A program made the position numbers and the translations under genes. From Charina bottae (taxonomy: Eukaryota > Chordata > Lepidosauria > Squamata > Charinaidae), in contig JALMGJ010000008.1 of the NCBI GenBank assembly GCA_023362775.1, positions 40,773,501-40,837,500 on the forward strand: a stretch of DNA of 64,000 nt. Direction: 5' to 3'. Below the pieces are notes generated by a model. The model ran no database searches. It saw only the letters and a list, made by a program, of their open reading frames with translations, and had not been told where the DNA came from. Shown here one piece after another: positions 1-10,400 of the stretch; position 1 is the first letter of the stretch; the number at the start of each line of letters is the position of its first letter.

Positions 1-1450
1 GTTTCATGGACTCTGTATTCAGACTTTATTCCACCAGCACTCCCAGCCAAATAAGCAACATCACAGACTTCCTAAGAAGACTGAATTCCATTGCCAGTCT
101 CCCTAATAACACCATTTTAGCCACCAAAATCCCCCACAAAACTGGATTTAAAGCCATCAAGAACATCATCACTGATGCCAATACAGCAAACGTTGCCACT
201 AAACTTTGTGATTTTTGTCCTTCCACAGAATTACTTCACCTTTAGCAGTTATAAGGTTAAAGGTTAAAGGTTCCCCCCACACATTTGTGCAGTCGTGTCC
301 GACTCTAGGGGCCGGTGCTCATCTCCGTTTCTTAGCCGAAGAGCCAGCGTTGTCCGAAGACGCTTCCACGGTCATGTGGCCGGCATGACGCGCACGGAAC
401 GCTGTTACCTTCCCACCAAAGTGGTACCTATTCATCTACTTGCATTTGCATGCTTTCGAATTGCTAGGTTGGCAAGAGCTGGGGCGAGTGCGGGAGCTCA
501 CTCCGTCACGCGGGGCTAGGGATTCGAACCTCCGAACTTGCGATCTTCCAATCGACAAGCCTGGCGTCTTACCCGCTGAGCCACCACACCCCCTTTTTAG
601 CAGTTATATATACCTGCAAATCAGTGCCACATCCATGAGCACACTCAGAGCACCACAAATTGGCAACGTCTTCATGGCTGACCTAGAACAACACTTTCTC
701 AACTCTTACCTCTGAAACCCCTCCTTTACTTGAGATTCATTGACATATTACCATGGACCCATGGAAATGAATCTCTCATCAAAGACTGTAACAACTTCCA
801 TCTACTATCAATCTCAGCCTTGATGTATCTACAGAACGTGTCCACTTCCTTGATATCACAGTAAAACTACACAATGGACACACATGTACCATATTGTACA
901 GTACAGGAAACCTGCAGATCACCATGCATACCTATGTACTTTCAACTTCCATCCAGAACACAACACCAAATCTATCATCTGTAGCTAGGCTCTACACTAG
1001 AAGTGCATTTCTTTTGACCCACTTTATAGAGATGCTCAACTTTTGGAATTGAACCAGGGATTCAGGAGATCATGTTCACTCGGTGAGATCAATAGACAAC
1101 TAAATAGAGCCAGATAAATTCCCAGAGAAGACTGATTAAAAGACAGACTGCAAAAACAGAACAACAGAACACCACTGGTTGTCACCTACAGCTCACAGTT
1201 CAAGCCACTCAAACACATAATTATAAGGTACAGCCCATACTGAACAATGACACTACATCTTCTTAGATACTGGCTGGCAGGCTCATACTTGCATATAGAC
1301 AACCCCCCAACCTGACACAGGTTCTCACAAGCAACAGGAAACAACAGAAGAATGATGCTAACATGAGAACCAGTCCCTGCAACAGGCCCTGATGTCTGCT
1401 TTTCTCCCATGTTTACACTAACAGCACCACCACAGGAGGACAACACCCTA
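1..1450 (+). pseudogene. Penelope-like element (PLE) reverse transcriptase relic, split by a SINE
   Basis: Degenerate coding sequence of a Penelope-like retroelement, read on the plus strand. Conceptual translation of 6-245 gives the region before RT motif A (SLPNNTILAT, then IPHKTG), with the catalytic D-x-x-S-L-Y-T stretch apparently deleted between them. After the SINE at 254-595, 616-1010 gives GNVFMADLEQ, then LRFIDDIFI-like and HFLDITVKL-like blocks, which are the later RT motifs including the YIDD-type catalytic box. 1170-1440 gives TPLVVTYSS-, -YRQPPNL- and -SPCNR-like blocks, matching the PLE connector between RT and endonuclease. Stops and frame changes make it non-functional. The left end lies outside the window, and no GIY-YIG domain follows directly. 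The family assignment rests on recognised motif order; subfamily is not determined. Confidence 0.72.
254..595 (-). mobile_element. tRNA-derived SINE, family B, near full length
   Basis: Flanked by a perfect 13-bp TSD, TTTAGCAGTTATA, at 241-253 and 596-608. On the minus strand the element starts with a tRNA-like head: box A-like TGGCTCAGCGGGTAAG and box B GGTTCGAATCC (complement at 520-530). It ends in an AACCTTT-type simple tail, seen on the plus strand as aggttaaaggttaaagg. It is about 340 bp long and interrupts the PLE relic. Relatives lie at 26956, 30310, 35476 and 48867. No ORF. Pol III transcription and LINE-supplied mobilisation are expected for this class. Confidence 0.85.
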
Positions 1451-2931
1451 AAATAGGCTTAACATAGTTTTAAAAAGAAAGGAAAATCTACAATCCCTTT
1501 CAAATGCAAAATAAATCCTGCCCTTTCCATGTGCTGGGCATGATCCTTTCAACTTTGTACCGTTGCCATCCCCACAAACTATTAACTAGCCAAAAATTGC
1601 CCATCCTCACTCTCCAAAACTACTGAGTTATTCATCTTTGCTAAACTGAGCAAAAGGGATATGAGCTGGTGGCATTTGACAGAGTTTAGGAAGAAAGATG
1701 TGCCGACTCTGAATAGTGATGATCATCATCATCATCTTCATAGTCACCATCCACTCTCTGTTAGATGTACTGTACCAATCAGAGATAATTATCAAACTTT
1801 ATAAAATAAGCAATATTGTCACTCTAGTCAAAATTACAAAAGTAACCACAATGTTTCCTAATGTACTGGAGACTTGCTAGTGGTGTGATAAAGGAATATA
1901 CTGTATATGTTTGCACTCCATTTGGTAGGAAGGCAGTTCAATTCATCAGCATGGAAATAGGTTTTCCAAGTTAGAAAAGAATGTATCATCTTTCTCCACT
2001 GATTACATTTTAGCTATTTCTTAAAATTAGGGGATAATGCTAGGTAATGTTACCAAATGCATTAATGTGAGCAAACCAGTTATTAGTGGAATTGTCTGCC
2101 TATTAAAAAGATACAGTGAAGAAAGGTATAAGGGATGATACTTAGCTGACTATGAAAAATTATGGAAAGGGAGAAGTAAGTCAATAAAGATCTTTCAGGA
2201 AAAGTTGTCAAGGTATATCCAGTACTTCAGCAAATATGTTATCTATTATGGTAACTGATTAATACAGTTTATTTGATCTTACATTATATGGATATAGAAG
2301 AATGCTAATAATATCACACTATAAGTTTATATCATCTGAATATTTTTCCAGCTATCTAATGTTAAGTTGTACAAAATTGAACAAAGAAGCTATTAAAAAT
2401 AATCCTACTGTCTTTTATTGGGTTTTTAAACTATTTCTTGCAATTTACATCTAAGGGAACTTTCCTTCAATCAATAATTCCCTGTTTTCATTAGCCAAAA
2501 TTTCACTTAAACAGAGATATTAAACAGCCTTTAGTCAAGACTAAAGGAAGATACTTAGGTTGAAATCCTGAATTCACTTATTTGAAAGTAAGCCCCATTG
2601 AACCAAGTATTTTGAGTAAATGTGTTTGGGATTACTTGAAAAGCTTTATTTGATCCTAGTCTGTATGTTTTAAAAGCCCAGAACTTAGAATTTCCAACTC
2701 ATTTAACACACTGTTAAGAACTACTTACTTACTCATGCATCACTGGCTCAATGTGTTCCCATTAAAGAGAATTTATACCTAATAGCATCCCATTTAAGGA
2801 GCAATTGCTGTCCTACAGTGTCATTTGGCTGGAGATGATGCCTGAGACATATTCAGGGATGGTTAATGGGTTGCGGAATGGTTCTCATCTCTGCCAAATA
2901 ATCAAAAGTCTTCTTGGGTTTCTCTTTACAG
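1451..2931. other. Unassigned AT-rich intergenic or intronic DNA
   Basis: No convincing ORF, RNA gene or recognisable repeat. A short (ATC)n run lies near 1721-1736. The last 30 bases form the pyrimidine-rich tract before the exon-like segment at 2932. Confidence 0.5.
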
Positions 2932-3052
2932 GGTCGACTTGATGCCCTTTGGGCTTTGTTGAGGCGGCAGTACGACAGAGTGTCTTTGATGCGACCGCAG
3001 CAAGGAGATGAGGTTGGTGAACATATGTGCCTGAAGGCTTTTCTTAGTGCAT
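2932..3052 (+). CDS. Candidate host exon (unidentified)
   Basis: A pyrimidine-rich stretch ending TCTCTTTACAG immediately precedes 2932, a good splice acceptor. From 2932 one frame stays open for about 39 codons to a TAG at 3050-3052. It includes the charged, non-repetitive peptide blocks [16 protein letters not shown] and [10 protein letters not shown]. The segment keeps several CpGs (GTCGAC, GGCGGC, TACGAC, GCGACCG), whereas the flanks have very few, as expected under coding constraint. If it is an internal exon, the best donor is GAG/GTTGGT near 3019-3020, which is weak; if terminal, the stop at 3050 would be used. I do not recognise the protein and see no neighbouring exons. It could be a chance ORF or a conserved non-coding element. 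Confidence 0.3.
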
Positions 3053-3760
3053 AGAAGGGTGTGCACATCAGCATCTGAGCTTCCTGGGAGTGCTTTAGAT
3101 GCTTAGTGCAAGGGAAGAAACTTCTAATGGTAGAGGAGTGTGTGTGTATCTTCTCCCCCATACCGTGAACATCTTGTATGTTGTGAAAACCTTTTCCTTT
3201 ACTTTTGCTGGAACATTCACACAGAATTGTAATTTGAGTATCTAACTAGAGCACCGTATTAGAGAGGATGGCATTCCTCCATCACTATTTTACATAGCAT
3301 GGCATTCCTCAGTCTAGCACTTCCAGATGTTTTATTACTTGCTTGCTTATCTACTGGCCTTATAGACCACTCCAATGGTGAACAACACTGAGCAGGAATG
3401 ATGAAAATTGCATTGACAGTGAGTTCTGAAAGCAGGGGGTTGGGAATAGGAGATGCAAGATGTTATCTGTGGTGAAGAGAAGGAATGGGGGTAAAACCAA
3501 TTCTCCACTGGGTATAATTCTTCATCTGCTGTGTAAATTATGAACTAACCACAGTTCTCCTCCCACAACATCCAAAACTACTATTCAAACTTCCCCCTCC
3601 ACCCCAGTCTTCAAACATCAGTAGTAATTTCTCATATAGTGCTTGGAAATCTAGAGAGCAGCCCTCTGGGTTCCAGATAGTGATTGCCATTTCATAATGC
3701 TGTCCGTATGGCTCTCCTTGCATGTATGAATCAGGAATCATTACCTGAACCTTTGGGGTG
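3053..3760. other. Unassigned sequence between the exon-like segment and the PLE fragment
   Basis: Nothing with support is visible. Minus-strand frames open across 3538-3765 lack recognisable motifs and overlap the start of the PLE fragment. Confidence 0.4.
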
Positions 3761-3822
3761 TACAAGCCTCTGTCTCAGTGTGTTGGTGGGTTTGAAATAT
3801 ACAGGTATGTGGTGTTTGCCAA

Positions 3823-4269
3823 ATGGTACACCCCAAAGATCAAACTCCAAAACACAAGAAAAGCAATGTAGTGTATGCAATCCAGTGCAGTGAGGAGTGC
3901 TCTGAATTCTACATTGGAGAAACCAAACAACCTTTGTACAGGAGGATGGCCCAACACAGGAGAAGTAACACCACAGGACCAGAGTCAGCAGTTTATCTTC
4001 ATCTAAAGGAAAAAGGACACTCATTTGAGGACATTAATGTTCACATTTTAGACAGAGAAGATAGGTGGTTTGAGAGAGGGGTCAAGGAGTCCATTTATGC
4101 CAACTTGGAAAATCCTTCCTTGAATAGAGGTGGGGGCCTCAGGCACAACCTCTCCCCCATCTTCCTCCCTGCTTTGTCTTCTGTGCCTAGGAAGATTAAG
4201 ACCATTTCACAAGCTCAACAGCAGCATGGTGATCTTAACGATCCTCCTTTAGATGATAAAGGGACTTAG
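3823..4269 (+). CDS. GIY-YIG endonuclease domain of a Penelope-like element (partial)
   Basis: Open frame of 148 codons. It carries the GIY-YIG nuclease signature in its PLE form: SNVVYAIQC (the GIY strand), about ten residues, then EFYIGETKQ (the YIG strand), followed by the basic helix LYRRMAQHRR with the catalytic-type arginine, the H-L-K-E-K-G-H-S-F segment, and a glutamate in the WFERGVKESIY helix. This nuclease domain sits at the C-terminus of PLE polyproteins, where it makes the target nick for reverse transcription. The frame ends at a natural stop shortly after the domain, so the C-terminus looks intact. The usual upstream RT is absent, so this is a remnant, though its frame is unbroken. 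It lies about 100 bp upstream of a hammerhead-like motif on the same strand. The true start is unknown because the copy is truncated. Confidence 0.75.
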   Translation: MVHPKDQTPKHKKSNVVYAIQCSEECSEFYIGETKQPLYRRMAQHRRSNTTGPESAVYLHLKEKGHSFEDINVHILDREDRWFERGVKESIYANLENPSLNRGGGLRHNLSPIFLPALSSVPRKIKTISQAQQQHGDLNDPPLDDKGT

Positions 4270-4367
4270 AAATAACATCTCAAAATAACCATGACCTAGC
4301 CCCAGGTGTAAGGTCACACAGCCACCTAGAAACATATTTAAGGATTCCCTTACTAACTTTGCTCAGA

Positions 4368-4398
4368 CTGAAGAAGATTCTTGGATAAGAAGCGAAAC
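4368..4398 (+). ncRNA. Hammerhead ribozyme-like motif (PLE type)
   Basis: CTGAAGA (4368-4374) and GAAAC (4394-4398) flank a stem II hairpin, TTCTT..AAGAA. The palindrome ACGT follows GAAA, as in the minimal, dimer-favouring PLE hammerheads. Upstream CTCAG and downstream CTGAG can pair as part of stem I. The canonical core is CUGANGA..GAAA, so the motif is complete. Activity is not shown. Confidence 0.6.
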
Positions 4399-4499
4399 GT
4401 TTCCACTGAGAAAATAGAAATCCAGTTGACATGATTCAAGCTACAGACTGTTCCACCTGGATGACTGAGAACCTTCATCGACGATCGGTGACATGGTTC

Positions 4500-6800
4500 A
4501 GAGAAACATAGTTGTGGGGGAGACGTGATTTCACAAATTGATTTCTCCTTAAATAACTGGATCGCATTTATGATTTTGTAGTTGAGTCACTTACTCTTCC
4601 TTCCCATATCCCCTCACCCCCATTGACAAAGAAGTACCACTGAACTGGATGTGACCTATCACATACACCTTGGCAATTCTGGATCCCCTAAAATAAGGAA
4701 TGGAAAAAAGAGAAGCTCCTAAATAAGAAAAAACAAAGAAACAAACAAATAACCACCCTGAACCCAAAGGAGTTTTGTTTCAGCTCTAGATTAGTAAAGG
4801 TTTAGAACTGTCTCTTCAGTTGACTAGTTTAAATGTTGTCAATTGACCCTCTGTTCCTTGACTTCCATGTCACAAGAGTGGAGAATTTCTGTGCGTACTC
4901 TACATAATACTAACATGGTGAGAGGATGAGGCAGAATATAAACCTAACAAACTTAAATAAATAAAATACATTTCTTAAGACCATCATGGGGAAAAAGAGG
5001 ACTTTGGTAATCTATAAAGTAAATAACAGCCAATGTTTAATATGGTAAGAAAAATCAAATAATCAATAATAATCAATAATCAATGTTTAATATGGTTGAA
5101 ATAATCAAAGAAAAGGAGAAAAAGAAAGAGATAGTGGGAAGGAGTAGAAATATGTTACCACATCTACCTCAGAGGGCAAAAAAACTCCATTCTCCCTTGG
5201 GTGTGGTGCCAGCCAATCTAAGAGGACCCCCTTCCCCATTTCACAGGTAAAAATTTGGTGGGAGAAAAAGAAAAGAAAATCAGCCTTTTCAGGTAACTGC
5301 AGGACATTGGCTTGGCTAGCTAAGAAGTCAGATATTAACATTGAGTTGTGATTTGCTATGTTGTAAAAACATAGTTCCTGTCTGGGGAAAATCCATATTT
5401 TATACCCTGAAAGAAAATTTATTTGTGTATTCATAAGTTCCTCAGTACAGAAATGGCTTCAGTACCTTGAGTATAAATCAGGAAGCGGAGCCTTCCCTTC
5501 CCATGACGCTGAAATGCAACCGAAGCAAAATGGGTCCTTGCCACCCATCTCTGCACTTGCCCCATTTGAATTCCAGGCCTCAGTCAGCCCATTGAAGTTG
5601 AAGCATGAAGAATCAGAGAAGAAAAACCCTTCTCCCTCCTCTTTCGGCTCTTTTCTTACAAACGCCAGCTATTAATGGGGAGGCCGGCCTGGTTTGAGAG
5701 CTGCCTTCCATTGATCAGAAAGGCTTTGATTGCGGATGGAACCCCTTGGAGTCATAAATTTTTCAGCCGGCACTGGGTGAGGTGAGAGCGGCTTGTGCAG
5801 GTGTGAGTTAGTAGGTTGTCGCTGACATCTGTTCCAAGCAGAGGCTTAGGACCACATCCGCCTGCAGTGAGACCTTGGGTTGTCAGCAGATGTAGTTGAG
5901 GAGGAAGAATGGTATTGTTTGGTCTCCCATTTGCTGCCCGAGGCGGGGCTGAAACACGAAAGGTAGAGTGGAGATGGACACAGCTGCGCTCCCAAACTTG
6001 CCCGAGGCACAAATAGAACAGATCTAATGTAGTTTGACTCCGTAATGGTGGGGAGAGAAGGAAAGAGAGCCACTACAGAGAAATGGAACGTGGTAACATC
6101 TGCCACCAAATTTCCAGGGAGTAACGGAGGATGGAAGGTGGAGATCCAAGTCCCCCCGTGCTTCGCTCACATTGAGCCGTGAACTCTTTTGAAGGCCTTC
6201 CATCAAACATCTGGGAGTCATCCACAGGAGCTCGTCTTTTCAAAGCGTGCTTTGGGTTGGATGTTGATTTTATTTTGGAGCACCAAGAAGGTATACCACC
6301 ACAGGGACCCTGGTTGTTTGTTTCAAGTCAGGAGAGAAGAAGAGGGGAGAAGAAAGTGCGTGATACTGTTTTGTTAAAAAAAAAAAAAAAGAAGTCAATT
6401 CTCATGAAGTGCTCCTTGAATTTAATTTAATTAATTAATTTAATTGAGGTCCTGTTCACCTTCAGACCACATTGCTGCCCCACTGCAGTCGCTTGGGTTT
6501 TTAGGCATCGTCGCAGCGACATCTTGTCATGCTGTTACCAAAGATGGCGTCGGCTGTTCTTTTCTGCCTCTTCCTCGGTGCTTCTTTCGAGGGGGTTGGG
6601 GCAACTGTAGACAGAAACTTGGCACGAAGTTCAGTGTGAGCATGAGGTTCCTTTGCTGCTAATCTGAGCTGGCTCATGCAAGTTGATTTATGAGTTCAGG
6701 ATTGACACACAGACACCTAAATTACTCAGGTTTTTTTCTGGGGTTTTGCTAGTTCTTCTTTCTGGGATTTGCCAGGATTGAAAACTTATTGCCACTTATG
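4500..6800. other. Unassigned sequence, partly CpG-retaining
   Basis: No gene is supported. An AT-rich (AATC/AATAATC)n patch lies at 5040-5100 and a poly-A run at 6376-6390. The stretches 5480-5760 and 6440-6660 keep CpGs and a more even base composition than the flanks, so they are candidate conserved non-coding sequence. I see no splice sites with a shared open frame. Confidence 0.35.
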
Positions 6801-6805
6801 AAAAC

Positions 6806-6940
6806 ATGTATGTATGTATGTATGTATGTATGTATGTATGTATGTATGTATGTATGCATGCATGCATGCATGCATGCATGCATGCATTCATTCATTCATT
6901 CATTCATTCATTCATTCATTCATTCATTCATTCATTCATT

Positions 6941-6979
<39 letters not shown>
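6806..6979. repeat. Compound microsatellite (ATGT)n-(GCAT)n-(CATT)n-(CA)n
   Basis: Four phases follow each other without a break: TATG units to about 6855, GCAT to about 6887, CATT/ATTC to about 6941, and CA to 6979. Each phase differs from the previous tetranucleotide by one base, suggesting stepwise replacement within one expanding array. Open frames here (MYVC.., HSFIHSFI..) are artefacts of the repeat. Confidence 0.97.
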
Positions 6980-6981
<2 letters not shown>

Positions 6982-7059
6982 TTTGTAGATTGCCCCAATC
7001 AAAAAGTCTTGAGGCAGTGCATAACAAAGGCAACATAATAATGCATCCATATTAACATA

Positions 7060-7480
7060 AAATAGTCAATAATGCTATACCTGGATGGCCACCCACAATC
7101 TCTTATGATCAAAGACCCATCCAAATAAAATGGTTTTAAAAGGCCTTTCAGGATTTGAAGAGGGTTAGGGCCAGGTGTTACCGCTGTATATTCCATAGCG
7201 TAGGGACCTGAGAAGGACTGCTTTCTAGCTTATCCCTCTCTTATCTCATGGGGTAGTCCCTAACATATGCTGGTACCTCACCCCATAGGGCTTTATAGGC
7301 TAGAGTCTGGGAGCTGGCCAGTAGTCAGTGCAGCAGCCTTAGAATAGATGTAATTCTACAGAAGTGGGTTGCTCTGACCAGTAATCTGGCCACTACATTC
7401 TGTACCAGCTGTAGCTTCCGAGTGATCTTCAAGGATAGCCCCACATAGAATGTTTTGTGGTTGTCTGGTCTTATGCAGTG
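7060..7480 (-). mobile_element. CR1/L3-like LINE 3'-region relic
   Basis: The stretch contains phrases typical of amniote CR1-type LINE 3' regions, such as catagggctttataggct and gtaccagctgtagcttccg followed by a GGATAGCCCCA block. The same order of blocks recurs at 33.9-34.1 kb. Highly diverged, no ORF. Borders are approximate and the assignment is from recognition, not alignment. The strand is inferred from A/T-tail placement. Confidence 0.5.
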
Positions 7481-7489
7481 GTCCAGCTT

Positions 7490-10400
7490 TGCTCAAAGTA
7501 CGGTTTCACAAGTAGTGCATATGCACCCTGGGTTTTGTTTGGATGGGTTTAGTGTATTGAGCAAATCAGCCAATGTGGTTTGGAGGCATTTGTAAGCTGC
7601 ATGTGGTCTCCCAGCCCCATTTTTGGGGTTCCCATAGAAAGATTAGGCCACCCAAACCACCCGTTTTTGAGAGAGAGGCTTTTTGGTGCCTCTTACCCCA
7701 AAAGGTGTAATATACCTGTTTTGCATCTGAAAACTCACTCCCAAATCAGAGGAAAAATGCAAACATGACATCACTGCTTCACGAGTGACATCTTATATGA
7801 TCTTTGGAGGCTAAAAAAAAGTTTTAAAAACAGAAAATGAAGTTTACCTTCTCTTCTCCTGGTTCATGACCTAGTGTGACATCTGCTCCCTACTCTTGCA
7901 CTGTACCTGGAAGGGCCAATTTCTCAGAAAAGGTGGTGGTGGTGGCCCCAGTGTCTTTTCAGAATTGGTTCATGGAGATTAGTGGTTGAAACAGGTTTAT
8001 GGAAGATTTTAGAAAGCTCAGATAGGATATTTGGTCCTCCAGGCTACAGCTGATACCACCTACTGAACACATTGACTGAGTCTAAGAGCATAAGTGGTAA
8101 TGTTAAAGAATAAATTTATATTCTTCGATCTATTTTTTACCTATTAGTATCTTTAAAATGTTCATCAATTCTTATCCCAAGGCTGGTAGCTCCAGGTTTG
8201 TAAAACAAATTCCAGCCTTAATCTTACTTTTCCCCAGTTCTTTCTTATTTTTATTATCAAACCCACAAATCTCTCCACCTCCATTTCAGATCGATGTATT
8301 CTTCCCCTATCCCTTGATTTCACAAACATATAACATATCTGTTTTTCTTTCTTTCCTTTTATCGGTTCATTTCATTATTAATTTGCTAATAAAAGAAAGA
8401 AGTTCATATTCTTTATTACATGCTCCTCTTACATTCCAGTCCCAGTCTTCCATATGACATGGTTATCAAGGAAGGGGCCCATGAATATTCACCTCTACTG
8501 TCTTTTTTGACTTTATTCAACCAAGGCTTTCACATAACACATTTTAATAAGATTGAGCAGACTAGATTTCCAGTCTTAGTCATACCTAAGTCACATGCAG
8601 TATTCTCTACTAACACCTGACCGTTTTTATGCATTGCGGCTAGAATGTCACAAGCTCAGTTTCTTTTACCCCAGGCTTGTTCATGCTGTTCTACCCAAAC
8701 TAGGATCCACAGTCTAAAGACTAAAGAATACAGTGTTGCCTCCATCGCACCAGTGCCACGTCTACTCCAATATTTGATATCGCTATCTCTCTTTTTCTCT
8801 CACTTTTACGTTTCAGCAGAGTGTCCCACTACAAGGCAGATTGGAACAAAACTCTCATATTTAATTGAAATGATGCTCTTGGGACATGAGTTGACTTCTA
8901 TGTATAACTGTGCTCAATCATAAAATGCAAACTCCCTGATTCCAACATAGTGATTATGACCTACAGTATTGGGAACTGACGTGGTTTATGCTAATGCCAA
9001 GTATCTCATTAGTCCAGTTTACAGAAGGGCTTCCTACCCTTCCAGAAACAGCATGTAGGAACCTGACAGTTTAATTCAGCTGCTCCCCTCCAGAGGAGAC
9101 GTGACAGCTTTAACTGTCTTGTGCACCCAGATTTATGAACTAGTCTTACGCTCTTAACCAGATTAGTTCCTTTTCCATTAACTCTAGAAAATAGGGCAGC
9201 TGTCCGAGTGGCTGGTTGTAAATTCGATATTATCTGCTGTGTTAATCTCTAAGCTTTTCAGATGAAGAAGGGGATAGATAACAGGATTAAAGTTTCACAT
9301 CCTGGGGTTTTCACAGTCTGAGATGGGGATGTTAGGAAGGGGCAGGAGCAATTTGGGGAGGAGAAGGGGGGCATGCATGCAGAAAATGGAGAGCGATTTC
9401 TGTCATTAATCTTAATTGATTGCCAAGACGTTTTAATCTGGGTTATTAATTAGGAAAGTCCTTAATGCACTGTCTGTATAGAAGCATCAGATGCTCTTTT
9501 ATGAATTATGATGTGTTTGTGTAGATACAGGATTTATTGACAATGTATTAAAAGCCCTGACTCAATGAGGATTTTTGTTGATTAAAGACATACACACACA
9601 ACACTTGGACACAGAAATAATGAATGTTGAAAAACGAAAGGTGAGTGTTGATGTTCATATGTTAATATATCGCATTCCAGGTAAATTTCACAAATGTTCT
9701 GAAAATAAGTATGTTTCCATACATGTTTTAGAAATATCTCTTCAGGGATATTCCAGTTTAGGGCTCACTGTTAATGACATTGTGGTTGGTTTTCTTTCTT
9801 ACTTTCTTACTTTTTCCCTCCCTTTAAAATTAAATTTTGTCTGGTGACAATATTGATCTACCTCTCAGTTATAAGAGATCCACAATCCTGAGCAGTATGA
9901 TACCTGTATTTAATTGTATTGAGATGTTGGGATATAGATAATGAATATTGGGAAATATGAGGGAGATACACATGCAGATGAATATCTGTGCATAGGTGCA
10001 CATACATGTACACATATGGTCATCTGTACTGAATGTAAATGTTAGTAAAATAATGTGTTATATCATCAGTAATTAGAACTGTAAATAGAAATGTGCCATT
10101 TTAAGATAAAAGTTGGTGTACCTTTCTCCATTTTTATGTCTGTTCAGCACATAAGCACACTGCTTTATAGAAAATATGGAAGTCTTTATGTGTGTATGGA
10201 GGTGAACACATACATTCGCAAAGCTATCTGCAGCCACTATGCAAAATATAATAATTTACATAAATATCCATATTTATTTCAATCTGTCAGTAGCTCCTAG
10301 TAACACAGCTTGGCTCAGCTATTAGTATAGAGAATGCTGCAGATTGCATAACATCTTGAATTTGAGATCAGGCACATTGGTTTTGGTATTTCAGAATATG

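Larger units (their letters stand above)
3790..4490 (+). mobile_element. Penelope-like element 3' fragment: GIY-YIG ORF plus ribozyme-bearing end
   Basis: This is the 3' part of a PLE on the plus strand: the endonuclease-coding region (3823-4269), about 100 bp of spacer, then a hammerhead-type motif (4368-4398) and a short tail to about 4490. The order endonuclease, then ribozyme in the terminal repeat, is the known PLE arrangement. The reverse transcriptase is missing, so the copy is 5'-truncated. I could not find a clear TSD, and both borders are approximate. Confidence 0.7.

Noticed and set aside
520..530. Functional tRNA gene (box B GGTTCGAATCC on the minus strand)
   Set aside because: The sequence does not close into a tRNA cloverleaf and belongs to a SINE with a TSD and tail.
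1..4490. One PLE spanning RT at 1-1450 and endonuclease at 3790-4490
   Set aside because: More than 2 kb of unrelated sequence separates them, and the two parts differ in decay, so they are treated as separate insertions.
6789..7055. Open frames of 60-88 codons with MYVC and HSFI repeats
   Set aside because: They are translations of the compound microsatellite.
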